Shown: positions 22,249 to 33,656 of the stretch, piece by piece
Layout of the letters: each line of letters begins with the position of its first letter
Numbering within the stretch: the stretch's first letter is position 1
DNA from: Aspidapion aeneum
Lineage: Eukaryota; Arthropoda; Insecta; Coleoptera; Brentidae
DNA length: 64,000 bases
Direction: 5' to 3'
Assembly (NCBI GenBank): GCA_963576565.1
Contig: OY755040.1
Span: 88,651,002 to 88,715,001 of the forward strand
Notes under the pieces: generated by a model
The model's input: only the letters and a program-made list of their open reading frames with translations
The model's database searches: none
Told to the model about the DNA's origin: nothing
Translations under genes and position numbers: made by a program

Positions 22249-23286
22249 AACTGATTTGGTGGGATTTGTTCTTTACTCCACCCTTAAAACCTTTAAATTT
22301 TGATCAATAAAAGATTTTTTTTTCAAGAAATTTGTTTATTCATTCAAAAATCAAATTTAACCAGACCGGTTTCGAACCTAAGTTCATTTTCAAGGGTTTT
22401 CATCTAAAAACAAAAATACAAAGTGTAAAACTAACATTAAAAATAAGTCGCTTGGATTTATAAACATCAAGTTTACACAAAAATAAAAACTTACCAAGAA
22501 ATTTTGCAGGTCCCACATAACTAGATATTAAAAAACTAGGATCAACCAGATTTTTAGAAAAGTGGGATGGTAAAACATCATAATTAACAATTTAAAAACC
22601 TTTTTTTAAAAAACTTATTTTCTAGTCTTTGTAGTTACTACCATAATCTATTAAAAAACAGCTGTCTTGTTAGAACTTAAAAGTTTAAAAGTAGGTCAAA
22701 CGAACACAAATTACAATATTAAGAACACTAACGTAAGTATTAAAAAGGTTATTCAAAAATTCTACAAAAAGTTATACTAATTTAAAAAAATACTAAAAAC
22801 AATCATTTTGAAAACTGTTCTTTCGTCACAAAAATTAAAAACTAAAACGCTCAAAAATAAAAAACAAAAAACAATAAAATTTTTAAAAAACACATTCAAA
22901 AAAAGAAAAACATTAAAATTAAAAAACTAAAAGATATTAAAAAGCGATAAAAAACAAAACTAGCTAAAAAATACGTGTTTTCAATCGGTGAATCACTTTT
23001 TGACTACTCGCAGCAAACAAAATTAATTTAAATTAAACAACAAAAAAGTTTAAAGACAAAAATCGTTAGTTTAAATATTTTAAATCTAATAAAAAGCAAA
23101 AAAATTTAATTAAAATTTAAAAAGGTTTATAACTTTAGCTGCTTCCAAAAAGTTAGACGGAGATTTTTCATTTAAAGAAACCACATCAGGATTAAGTTCC
23201 AATGTAGCAATCTCTAAGTTTTCAAGAGTATTGAGTTTACTACCTTTATTTTGTACATGCAAAACGTTCAAACCATCCCTCATATC
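22249..23286. repeat. Penelope element left inverted arm
   Basis: Its outer end reads AACTGATTTGGTGGGATTTG. At about 22355-22410 (minus strand) it holds a short fold with a GAAACCGGTC block that resembles hammerhead-ribozyme remnants known from Penelope terminal repeats. Confidence 0.85.
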
Positions 23287-24870
23287 AGATGGGATCCAAA
23301 TGAAGATCTGTTATCGTATTTCTGAGATCTTAAGTGCTCTTTTACTCTAACCTCAAACGAGCGGCCTGACTGACCTACATACTGCGCATTGCAGTCTTGG
23401 CATTTTAATTTGTATCTTTAAGTTGTGAAGTTTCTTTAAGTCTACAAAAAAGTGATTTTACAGATTCCAAAGGTTTAAAAGCGATTTTTATATTCGGATA
23501 ATAATTTTTAATAATGTTCGATAATTTATTAGAAATAACACCTGTGTATGTAATAGAAGAATATTTTGTTGTTGTTGCTGTTGTGAAAGTATGTTAGTGC
23601 AAATTGGTGAGGTTGTGTTATTAGTTAAGTTAGTATTGCCTGTAATTTTTTGTAAGTCTTTCTGTAACATTTTCTTCGTTAATTTATTGTAGATTCCGTT
23701 CACCGTTTGTAGAGAAAAACCATTTTCTGACGCAATTTGATATATGATTTTCTTTTCTTTAGTAAAGTTCAAAAGTTGGAATATGTAAAAGTCTGTAAAC
23801 TAAAGAGTAAATGCCGGAATTTTTGTGTTCTTTTGAATGACACGAATCAAAAGGTATTAAATGGTCGGTCTGACTAGGTTTTCTAAAAACAGAAAAAATA
23901 AATTTATTTTTAAACCTTTCAATAGTAATATCCAAAAAATTCAACTTTCTGTTAGTTCTCCACAGTAAAGTCTATCTTGTTGTGCAAAGAATTTAAGAAA
24001 GTTAAAAAATTATCCAAATCAACCTCAGTACCAGTCCAGTAACAAACCACATCATCCACATAACGGTGCCAAAACCTAACATATTGCAGTAACGGATTAT
24101 TCGATTTAAAAATAAGATCTTCAAAAAAAGACATAAAAGTTTCAGCAAGCAACGGAGACACTCCATTACCCATCGGCAAACCATCATTCTGTTTATATAA
24201 TATGGAAAAAAATGAGAAATAATCATAATCCATGATCTTTTTTAAAATGGTTGTCGGACAATTTAATTGGGAAGTTGACAAATCTGACTGTTCCAGTTTA
24301 TTCTTAAGGATCAGTACTGTCTGATTTCTCGGCACACTAGGAAAAAGATTTTTTACGTCAAACGAAACCAAAATACCTTCCTCTGGAATATTCAAACCTT
24401 TTATTTTTTCTATGAGTTCTAAAGAATTTTTTATAGTATATTTAGATTTAAAATTGATTTTTTCTGAAATGATGGTGTTTAACCATTTCGCTATATTATA
24501 AACTGGAGCTTGAATAAAAGATACTAGCATCTAACGTAGGTTTATGTATTTTAATTAAACCATAAAGTTTTGGAATGGAAAAATTCATTGGTATAAAAGG
24601 TATTTTTGTACTTAAAGTTAATATTGTTTCTTGAAAAGATGACATTAATTCTTTTAACTGTTTGGTGTAAGTTATTGTTGGATCTTTGATGATCCTGATG
24701 AACTCCACTTTTTCTACATAAAAATCCCTTTCCATAATTATCAAACAGTTACCTTTGTCAGCTTTTCCCATTACAAGATTATTAAGTTTTATTTTTGTTC
24801 TGATATTTCTAATCATTTTTTTGTTGTAAATTTGCTCTCTGTTTGGTTGTTTCTCTGCAAAAGTTTTCAA
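23279..24870 (-). pseudogene. Penelope-like reverse transcriptase and GIY-YIG endonuclease
   Basis: The RT starts within the finger region (MGKADKGNCLIIMERDFY at about 24770). FPSVPRN, LPMGNGVSPLLAETF and the YVDD box (RFWHRYVDDVVCYWTG, about 24040-24085) follow. A Penelope-specific segment (RKPSQTDHLIPFDSCHSKEHK, about 23830-23890) comes next. The GIY-YIG-type nuclease is at about 23402-23286 (CQDCNAQYVGQSGR then FEVRVKEHL) and runs into the left arm. Frameshifts near 24500, 23950, 23765 and 23490 break it, and the N-terminus is missing. The enzyme nicks target DNA and primes reverse transcription in this family. Confidence 0.88.
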
Positions 24871-24986
24871 AATGTGTCGACAAGAGCCTCTAATTGTGTT
24901 GCTAAATTGACTAGAGTCACCCTGTAACAGAAATTCAATGTCAGCTAACAGCTTAGTGATACTTACTTGATTAAGAATATACCTTT

Positions 24987-26023
24987 GATATGAGGGATGG
25001 TTTGAACGTTTTGCATGTACAAAATAAAGGTAGTAAACTCAATACTCTTGAAAACTTAGAGATTGGAACTTAATCCTGATGTGGTTTCTTTAAATGAAAA
25101 ATCTCCGTCTAACTTTTTGGAAGCAGCTAAAGTTATAAACCTTTTTAAATTTTAATATTTTTTTTTTTGCTTTTTATTAGATTTTAAATATTTAAACTAA
25201 CGATTTTTGTCTTTAAACTTTTTTGTTGTTTAATTTAAATTAATTTTGTTTGCTGCGAGTAGTCAAAAAGTGATTCACCGATTGAAAACACGTATTTTTT
25301 AGCTAGTTTTGTTTTTTATCGCTTTTTAATATTTTTTAGTTTTTTAATTTTAATGTTTTTCTTCTTTTGAATGTGTTTTTTAAAAATTTTGTTGTTTTTT
25401 GTTTTTTATTTTTGAGCGTTTTAGTTTTTAATTTTGGTGACGAAAGAACAGTTTTCAAAATGATTGTTTTTAGTATTTTTTAAAATTGGAAAAAGTATAA
25501 CTTTTTGTAGAATTTTTGAATAACCTTTTTAATACTTACGTTAGTGTTCTTAATATTGTGATTTGTGTTTGTTTGACCTACTTTTAAACTTATAAGTTCT
25601 AACAAGACAGCTGTTTTTTAATAGGTTATGGTAGTAACTACAAAGACTAGAAAATAAGTTTTTAAAAAAAAGTTTTTTAAATTGTTAATTATGATGTTTT
25701 ACCATCCCACTTTTCTAAAAATGTAGTTGATCCTAGTTTTTTAATATCTAGTTATATGGGACCTGCAAAATTTGTTGGTAAGTTTTTATTTTTGTGTAAA
25801 CTTGATGTTTATAAATCCAAGCGACTTATTTTTAATGTTAGTTTTACACTTTGTATTTTTGTTTTTAGATGAAAACCCTTGAAAATGAACTTAGGTTCGC
25901 AACCGGTCGGGTTAAATTTGATTTTTGAATGAATAAACAAATTTCTTGAAAAAGAGATCTTTTATTGATCAAAATTTAAAGGTTTTAAGTGTGGAGTAAA
26001 GGACAAATCCCACCAAATCAGTT
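24987..26023. repeat. Penelope element right inverted arm
   Basis: It is the reverse complement of 22249-23286 with scattered differences. In the fold at 25868-25920 the GAAAC of the left arm reads GCAAC. The arm ends CACCAAATCAGTT at the target duplication. Confidence 0.85.
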
Positions 26024-26032
26024 TAAGGCTAA

Positions 26033-26826
26033 ATTATTGATTCAAGAACTATGGCTTCAAAATCTAAAATGGGATGAGGCAGTGCCAGAAAATATTAAAA
26101 TTAGATAGAAATTATTTCAAACGGAGCTAATTACTGTAGAAGAAATTATCATCCCTAGATGGAAGTTCCAAACCATAAATCGTCAAAAATCAAATACATG
26201 GATTTTGCGATGCTTCTGAAACAGCATATGGCGCTGTTATATACCCGAAAGTCATCGATCACGACTTAAATAAAACCAAAATAACGTTACTTATAGCTAA
26301 ATCCAAGATCGCTCCCGCTCGATCAAAAATCACAATACCACGATTAGAACTATGTGCAGCTCTATTACTCACAAAGCTTATGAAAAGAACACTAGATACA
26401 CTGTCATTAAAAGAAATAGACAAATTTGCATGGACAGACTCAATGATAACTTTAGCATGGATAAAAGGAGATGTATCGAAATGGAAGACGTTCGTTGCCA
26501 ATCGAATGTCAGAAATCAATAAATTACTGCCAGAGAAACATTGGAATCATGTAAAAACGGCTGAGAATCCCGCAGATGCTATCTCAAGAGGCATAGACCC
26601 AGCAAAACTAAAACAATGTAAAATTTGGTGGAATGGTCCAGAATGGCTAGCATCAACTACCATCTCAGAAAATTGTCCAAAGAAATTGGAACTACCAGTA
26701 GTAACCGAAGAAATAAAACGTTGTCATACAACAGTAATAAAAGAAAATATATCTGAAGTATTTATCACCAATAGATTCTCACCCTTAAACAAGATGGTTC
26801 GCGTCTTGGTGTCGCCGATTGCTTAA
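26033..26826 (+). pseudogene. BEL3 RNase H region
   Basis: This resumes BEL3 pol immediately after the Penelope target duplication. It has the connection segment (LWLQNLKWDEAVPENIK), then RNase H in another frame (GFCDASETAYGAVIY, AWTDSMITLAWIKG, ADAISRGIDP). Stops and shifts lie near 26105 and 26200. It ends at a TAA at 26824 with the integrase start overlapping in the next frame. Confidence 0.85.
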
Positions 26827-28282
26827 AGAAAACTGGCAAAGAAAACGTTTACTAACAGTTCAGGAACTACAAGATACCCTGGATGTACTTGTAAAACAAG
26901 AACAAAATTATTACTTTTCGGAAGAAATTAAAACACTAAAAGAAAAGAAACCAATAAATAGCCAATGCAGGCTCATAAGCCTTAACCCATTTCTCGATAA
27001 CAAGGACATACTAAGAGTCGGAGGTATATTAGAGAAATCCCAACTACCATACGAAGGCAAACATCCAAAAGTTCTATCAGCTCATGGTCATCTCACAAAG
27101 CTTATTATTCTTGATGCTCACAGTCAAACCCTGCATGTAGGAAACCAACTTTCACTGGCGTATATTAGAAAGCAATTTTGGATAGTCAATGCCAAGAAGG
27201 TCATAAGAACAACAATCGGAAAAAGCTACAGTGGATCAACTAATGGGAAATCTTCCAGCACCAACCTTCTCATCCCTTTAATCATACAGGTGTAGACTAT
27301 GCCGGACCTCTACAAATACGAACAACAAAAGGAAGAGGCCATAAAGCATATAAAGGATACATTGCAATATTTGTTTGTTTTTCTACCAAGGCAGTGCATT
27401 TAGAAGTTGTTAGTGATATGTCCTCCGATAAATTCTTGGCTGCCTTCCGACGTTTTATCTCACCAAGAGGTCGCTGTGCACACATGTATAGTGACAATGG
27501 CACCAACTTTGTTGGAGCTAGCAGAAGCCTGCAAAAAGAAATTTATGACACAATACAAAATTCCAATATTCAAGACGCACTCACCTCAGTTGGAACACAA
27601 TGGCATTTGATACCTCCAGCGGCACCTCATTTTGGCGGACTATGCGAAGCTGCCGTCAAATCGATGAAGTACCATCTTAAAAGAACTATTGGACAAACTT
27701 GTTTGACATATGAAGAAATGTCAACTCTGATAAGCCAAATCGAAGCCTGCCTCAATTCACGGCCACTCTGCCCATTATCAAACAACGATATACAACGAAG
27801 TGATTTTGATGCACTAACTCCGGGTCACTTTCTTATTGGAAGGCCGTTAGTAGAACCGTTAAACCCAATCAATGCATCAACGACACCTAATTTAACAGAA
27901 AGATGGGAGTTAATACAGAAAATTAAAAAAGACTTCTGGAAGAAGTGGACCTGCGACTAAAATGGAGAAATCAACAAAAAAATCTTCAAGTAGGAGAGCT
28001 TGTTATTGTCAAGGATCAAGAGGTCAATCCTAGTAGATGGCCGCTGGCAAGAATAACTGAAGTACACATATCTGACGACAATATGGTACGTGTAGTCACT
28101 ACGAAAAAATCTGATGGAAATCCAATGAAACGGCCAGTGCATAAGTTGATTCCAATCCCGTCAGAAAAAATCGATGACATCAGCGATAACGTTAAAGCCA
28201 AGCGCCATCGAACGACGCATCCAAAGAAACACACCGTGCTGTGGAGAAAAATTATCATAGATAGGGTATTTGACAAATTTTA
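26819..28282 (+). pseudogene. BEL3 integrase
   Basis: The N-terminal part (LISLNPFLDNKDILRVGG, then HVGNQLSLAYIRKQFW) runs to 27295, with the zinc-site Cys region lost. The catalytic core lies in two frames, with acids at VDYAGPL (about 27293), YSDNGTNF (about 27490) and GGLCEAAVKS (about 27637). The C-terminal DUF5641-like segment (RVVTTKKSDGNPMKRPVHKL) ends at 28282. Frameshifts lie near 26819, 27290, 27390 and 27950. Confidence 0.85.
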
Positions 28283-28389
28283 GAAAAGTATTTAGAATGA
28301 TACATAGGTCCCTAATTTGCTACGCAAAATTATTAAAATAGTATATTTTATCATGGCTACATTTAAAATCAAGTTTTCTAATTTCCGAT
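28283..28389. other. Short non-coding junction after integrase
   Basis: AT-rich sequence lies between the integrase stop and the first THAP-like fragment. The edge of the inserted sequence could not be fixed. Confidence 0.4.
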
Positions 28390-28552
28390 AAAGAACGGAA
28401 AAAGTTGCTAGAACTTGCTCGAAGAGACCCAAGGGCCTTATCTATTACATCTTCACTTTACATTTGTGAAGATCACTTTGATGTGAGTATAACTAAATTG
28501 TTTCTATTAATTTTTCTCACGTTGTCTATAATATATATTTCGTAAATGACGT
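28390..28552 (+). pseudogene. THAP-domain exon fragment, copy 1 (3' half)
   Basis: It encodes KKLLELARRDPRAL and then, after a short frame disturbance, YICEDHFD, the Cys/His end of a C2CH THAP zinc finger. A canonical splice donor GTGAGT follows directly (28482). THAP domains are DNA-binding modules of P-element-type transposases and host factors. The N-terminal half is absent. A second copy lies about 340 bp downstream. Confidence 0.7.
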
Positions 28553-28639
28553 CACAGCGCAGTAAACTCGCTGACAGATACAAGGCATTCAAGTGTTTAT
28601 TTGTTTTTGGTCTGTGTTTTTACAGTTTTTTATGTAAAA

Positions 28640-28871
28640 AAATGTCCTATAAGTGGTGTGTAGTGCCTCAGTGTTCGAATACTAGCATAAAAACACCTGA
28701 AAAAATATTTATTCATGTGCCTACAGCAGTAAAAGAATGGAAAAAGTTGCTAGAACTTGCTCGAAGAGACCCAAGAGCCTTATCTATTACACTTCACTTT
28801 GATTTGAGTATAACTAAATTGTTTCTATTAATTTTTCTCACGTTGTCTATAATATATATTTCGTAAATGAC
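28640..28871 (+). pseudogene. THAP-domain exon fragment, copy 2 (5' half)
   Basis: It begins MSYKWCVVPQCSNTS (first two zinc ligands of the C2CH finger), then KIFIHVPTAVKEWKKLLELA. Compared with copy 1, about 23 bp between two CACTTT words are deleted. This removes the last Cys and His ligands, and the splice donor GT is also lost. A downstream 70-bp stretch is the same in both copies. So neither copy alone encodes a complete finger. Confidence 0.75.
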
Positions 28872-28919
28872 GATGAAATTTTTGAGGTTATGTTACTACA
28901 AGGGCTGAACAACTATAAT

Positions 28920-29125
28920 AGGCAGAAAGGTGTACAAATTTTTAGGCGGTGCTAGGCAGTTATTAGGCAAGACTAGGTAGTACCTCTAAATGCAGGATTA
29001 AGCAGTGCACATGCAGGCTAAATGTAGGACTGAGCAGTGCATATGCAAGACTAGGCAGTGCATAGGCAGGACTAGGCAGTACCTACGCAGGACTATGCAA
29101 TGTAACCTATGCAGTACTTCAAGTA
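28920..29125. repeat. Degenerate AGGCAGGACTAGGCAGT minisatellite
   Basis: Irregular repeats of about 25-30 bp combine AGGCAGNNCTAGGCAGT and GCATATGCA words. Confidence 0.7.
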
Positions 29126-29839
29126 TTGCTGGTCTTTGTATACTTTTTGCTTCCCTGTCCTGCAATTTTTGATTGTTTCTTAATGCTTAAAATAATAATG
29201 ATTGGGTATTTAATTGAATCTATTGTAAGTGGCATATTAAACAAAAAAGCAAAATATATAACCTAACCTCAAAATCTAAATGAGTAAAAGTAGGCGAAGA
29301 ATATCATAAAAGAACTTTCAGCTATCTACAAAACAACTCATCGAATACTTACATCAACATTTTAACGTTTCTAAATTCCGCAGAACAAAAATCACTGTTG
29401 TTGGCAAAGAAGCCTGCCACCATAAAGGAATGTAGCATTGGCAAGTTGGAACTTTTGTAAGCAAAACGCAAAATAAAATCTAATTTAGGACGATAATTCG
29501 AACTTTAAACCACAGCAAACATTACCATCCATAAGAAAATAACACAGAAAATAGGTTCGTTCGAGGCGTTTACTGTTTGGGACGTCACTCGCAGCTGATT
29601 GGTAGACCGCCTGTTTTGAATCACGGGGCTAATTGTTTTAATTCAATGAATTTATTTAATTAAAAGAACTATGAATTTGAGAAAAAATTAAACAAAAAAG
29701 TTTGTTTATAGCATTACCAAGACCTAAAGAGATATCTAAAAATAAATATATATTTATTTTTTACTACTGTCAAACACCCTATTATATTTATTATGACCTT
29801 AAAAACTAGTACAGCACTAAACTTCGAAGTACATTACCC
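29126..29839. other. Non-coding stretch before BEL3 env
   Basis: About 700 bp of A+T-rich sequence with no supported gene. The first recognisable env codons appear near 29840, so the start of env has been lost or replaced. Confidence 0.5.
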
Positions 29840-31479
29840 ACCGAACTCTACATTGAACATATTGGGCATGCGAAAATTGACCGTGGCACTTTCAGAATTG
29901 AACTAAGATTTAATAAATCAAAAATTTTAAATGACACCATCAACAAAGCGACCTCAATCGAACAACTAGCTTCTCTTTGTGAGAGGGCCAGAGAATTAGC
30001 ATCAAACACAGAGTGCACTTCGCTAATTCACCACCTGAAGGAAAGGCAGCAACAAATTGATTGGATGAATAAAGGAATGCAAAGATTATTCTCTAACAAC
30101 CGCACCAAACGAGGCCTGTTGGGAAAACTTATGAAATCAGTATTTGGAGTAAATGACGAGGTTTATACAGATATTGAACAGTTAGATAAGAACCAGAAAG
30201 AACTGATTAAAGCATCAAACCACCAAACAAAGTTTATGCTACATGCATTAAGTACTTTTAACGACACGGAAGTAAGAATCCATCACCAGTTAGATAGATT
30301 TAATCAGAAACTTAACGAAGCTATCGAAACTATTCACAATATGCATAACTGGTACAGAAAGCTTGATGAAAACAAACTTAATATTCAACTGTTAAGTACA
30401 TACCAAGTAATGTCGAACTACATAGATGAAGTTACTGACTAACACAAAAAACTTCTAGACATTCATTATCATAAAGGACACTTTTTTGAAATTATATCTC
30501 CAGCTCACGTAGAACAAACCATTGCATCAGCAAATATGAACCTTCCTACAAATATAAAAATAATTACATTTTTACAAACCAAGGTTAAACACAGCAAGGA
30601 ATTCATCCACGTGTTTGGACATTTTATTATTACGGAAAGCAATTAATTTTTGCTGATAAAAGCAACACCCATTCCTCTAAAAGTGACAGCAGAAGCTTAC
30701 TGGATTTCAGACATACCAGGTGAACTATTGGCAGTAGACTACAATTTCCAGCTGTATTTTCAAATAAATGAAGTAGAACTAAGAAATTGTATCAGCATTG
30801 GCCAAGAAACATTTGTTTGTTCCCCAACAACCACACGCAATATAGAATCAACCACCAATTGTATCATCGACGAAATATACCAACGTTCTCAAAATGCTTC
30901 CTGCAACCTTCAAAAGAGGACATTTACCTCAAAAATAATATGGAAACCTCTAAACACTCCAAATGCCTGGATGTTTATTACTACCGAACAGCGCAAAATA
31001 GCTGTTCTCAGTGATGGCGTCCGTGAAGATATCAGTCTTGACGATACAGGAATCTTGACCATCTCAAAATTGCACAATCAAGACTTACGCCACGACGAGC
31101 TGAGACGTTTACCGTTTTACAATCCATGGTGCACCCGATACAACCAAATTTTACGGAACCCCAACTTCCCGACAATACAGAGATAACCACTTTAGAAGAA
31201 CTAGTTTTAGACGCTTCTTCCTCTTTAAACAAACTCAAACAAAAATTAAGTGAATACAGATGGTCCTTAATCCATCACCTGGCATCCAGCAGCACCATAA
31301 TTTCTGGACTTGCCATCATCACAGTACTGTCATTAATGGGGTACCTTTATCAGAAAAAGAAATCCAAAAGGTCAAAACCGAAACAAACAGATGAAGACTT
31401 TGCCGGAATACCTCTGGCAACTCTCAGAAGCCTCAACAATCTTTCCCATGATGCCAATGAGGCCGGCCAGAATGTCTAA
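29840..31479 (+). pseudogene. BEL3 envelope gene, baculovirus-F-like, broken
   Basis: A class-I-fusion-type Env fragment. An N-terminal part (PTELYIEHIGHAKIDRG region) leads to a furin-type site RTKR at about 30101-30112, followed by GLLGKLMKSVFGV, resembling the F/Env fusion-peptide region of errantiviruses and baculoviruses. A heptad-like helix (TKFMLHALSTFNDTEVRIHH) comes next. Stops at 30440 and about 30644 and a frameshift near 31125 break the gene. The end has a membrane segment (ISGLAIITVLSLMGYLY, about 31300-31350) and a basic tail with KKKSKRSK. The signal peptide is not visible. By family it would sit in membranes and mediate fusion; this copy cannot. Confidence 0.8.
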
Positions 31480-31951
31480 ATATAAGAAAATTCTTATATT
31501 TAGGCATAAAGGCTTTTTAAATATTATTTGAGAATGTAGTCCACCAAACATTCTGCTGACATAGAAAATCAATGAGTATTGAACTCGGATGTTGTTGAAT
31601 TCCTAAGGCGATGACCTGGGCATTGACGCAATAGGAAATACCAATTACCGATACCTACTTCAAATACCTATCGACATTATCGATGCCTTCCATCCAGGGA
31701 ACAATGACACATGCCGTCAGCAAGTTTACAGCAGATCGATGCTTTCGATCCAGGAGACAATGACACATGCAGTCAGCAATGTTTTAAACTTATGTATTAA
31801 TTTTACGTCATACTTTTAGTATAAAAGCATGTATTGATACCTTCAATAAATCAGTATTAAACCTGTTATGGTATTTTACTCATTACACACCAAACAAATC
31901 ACTAAGCCTATATCCGGAGTGTGAGGCTGCACTCCATACACAAACGCTACA
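31473..31951 (+). repeat. BEL3 3' LTR
   Basis: It begins TGTCTAAATATAAG after the purine-rich ATGAGGCCGGCCAGAA. It contains a duplicated word (ATCGATGCNTTCNATCCAGG, twice), a TATA-like TATAAAAGCATG (about 31820) and AATAAA (about 31845). The right edge is an estimate. Confidence 0.75.
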
Positions 31952-33054
31952 GTTGTCACCTTACAAAGGGCACTGTGCATAATTTGACAGAACGTCACCC
32001 TCAAGTAAACAGGGGCGTCTGTCAGCTTCGTAACAGGTTGCTTTACACACGGAGCAACTCTGTTCAGGTGCCAAGGGGTTGGTTTTAGGTATTGGCAGGT
32101 CGTTAATTACCTGTCACGACTTTACGACCCCAAGTTTTGTTCGTTATTTAATTAATTAATTTGATTCCGGTCGAATCGGTCTGACGGAATTATATCGATT
32201 CGAGCCGTCAAGAATCTTTGCTTAAAGTTAAGGGATCCAGATAAAATGATAGCTGTATGGGACTAAAAGCTGTATTTTAGAATCCAATTAAGTAAGTCGG
32301 CTTACAAAGGCTTGGTTGGTTGGCTCTTAGGGACAAACACCCAAACTTACCTAAATCTGCAAGATTCGCTGCCAACTGTCAACAAAACCACGGTTAATGC
32401 TTAAAAAGTGTCACCCGCCCGTATAGCGGTTAAGTTTACGCGAGTACCCGATCTAATACTTGTTATAGGAAACACGCCCGAACTTTTAATTTGGCGCGGC
32501 GAGGCAACGCCTCGCGTCACCGTACTTTGGTCTCGCGAGTCTATGTCAAAAAACCCTGGGTAACCTACTTCGATTTTGGTTATAAACTTTTATTGCTGAA
32601 TTGCATTTGTTTCTATTGACCGTTAGGGTAAAAGCTATACTGACCGTGAAGGCTCTGCTTAGAAAGAGAAAAACTAATTTAGCAGATGTTTCCTCTCGAG
32701 TCATGCTCCGCCTTCCATAAGCCGCGTCGAATGCATTTATTGCATGGTTTTTGAATTAAGATATTTAATTGCCTATTTTTCGTTTATTATTGTCTCTAAA
32801 CATCGCGTTAAATTAGGTTGCCATATTCTACGAATAAAATTGATTTTTTACCCTGCTGTTGTTGGCACGGCAGAGCTGATTTAACAGCTTAAAAAAAGTA
32901 AGAATATGTGATTTTAAAAACCTTACAAAGCCCTTTTAAGAGCTACCAAATTAAATGCTCAAACTTGCCACCCTGTTGTACTAAACAATAACGTAACTGG
33001 TTATAAAATCCCTGCCGTACATCGCTTAGCATCTCAGGTGTGATTGCATTAACA
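31952..33054. other. Unassigned non-coding stretch
   Basis: No gene is seen. A GC-rich hairpin (GCGAGGC/GCCTCGC) lies near 32497-32514. Confidence 0.5.
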
Positions 33055-33200
33055 AAAAACTCAGTCATCTATGAGAGTATCAAACTGTTCAATTATTTAC
33101 CAGAGAACATCAAAAATATTCAAGATTTCACAGCTTACATAAGGTTCTCCTGGTAACCAAAGCTTTCTATAGTCTGGGTGAGTTTTATGATACGACATTT
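33055..33200 (+). pseudogene. Possible tail of a Jockey/CR1-type non-LTR reverse transcriptase
   Basis: The plus strand reads YESIKLFNYLPENIKNIQDF and, after a break, AFYSLGEF. This is the kind of C-terminal tail that ends non-LTR RT proteins (FN-LP--IKN... then FYS--EF). It is very short and no RT core is present, so it is a remnant at most. Confidence 0.4.
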
Positions 33201-33466
33201 TAAACTACTTTTAAAGCATGTGTTTATCTTTTAGATTAGATAAAATTTACTTTATAGTTTAATTTTTGGTTAATTTAATATGGTTTGTGCCAGACTTGCT
33301 GTGATTTTACTTCAGGAAACTGTTTTATATTAAATATTTAAGGGTGATTAAATGTCAATTTGACAAGACTAATTCGTTTTTGTATATGTTTCTTTTTGTT
33401 CTATTTTTACTGTTGTCGGTATTTTTATTTTGTTTTATGTATTTTTATCATTTTAAATGACCAATA

Positions 33467-33656
33467 TCTTATGGTGGGTGTGCTTTTGGGGCTGTTCGGC
33501 CGTCGTCGTTGGAAATTCGTTCCAGTCTTCGAGAAGCCGACAAACAGTCAACATCTCCTGAAGATGCCATCCACTCGAGATGGCGAAACGTCGAGAACGA
33601 ATTTCCAATGACGACGGCCGAACAGCCAGAAAGCACACCCACCATTGGACGATGGC
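33467..33656. repeat. Long inverted repeat with CTGAAGATG...GCGAAACGTC loop
   Basis: Arms of about 50 bp (33470-33520 and 33593-33652, one spacer difference) enclose a loop of about 75 nt. The loop contains CTGAAGATGCCATC and GATGGCGAAACGTC, which pair through GCCATC/GATGGC. The layout resembles the fold in the Penelope arms. It is probably a terminal-repeat remnant. Confidence 0.75.

Larger units (their letters stand above)
22209..26022 (-). mobile_element. Penelope-like element with inverted 1-kb arms
   Basis: It is inserted in BEL3 pol with a target duplication TTAAGGCTAA (22199-22208 and 26023-26032). The arms 22249-23286 and 24987-26023 are reverse complements of each other over about 1.04 kb. 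Inverted copies of the terminal repeat, with part of the coding 3' end, are a known arrangement in Penelope elements. The 1.7-kb unique middle encodes a Penelope RT and GIY-YIG endonuclease on the minus strand. About 40 bp (22209-22248) at the left lie outside the arms. Confidence 0.9.
18539..31951 (+). mobile_element. BEL3: decayed BEL/Pao element with envelope gene and nested insertions
   Basis: The 5' LTR fragment (18539) and the 3' LTR (31473) both begin TGTCTAAATATAAG and share about 180 bp. Between them, in order, are gag, protease, RT, RNase H, integrase and an F-like env. Pol is split by a Penelope-like element (22209-26022). The pol-env junction holds THAP-derived sequence (about 28390-29100). 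Many stops and frameshifts are present. The right end at ACGCTACA (31951) is my best estimate; I could not confirm a target duplication. Confidence 0.85.

Noticed and set aside
32497..32514. GC-rich hairpin as a terminator
   Set aside because: There is no gene upstream and no U-tract, and the genome is eukaryotic.
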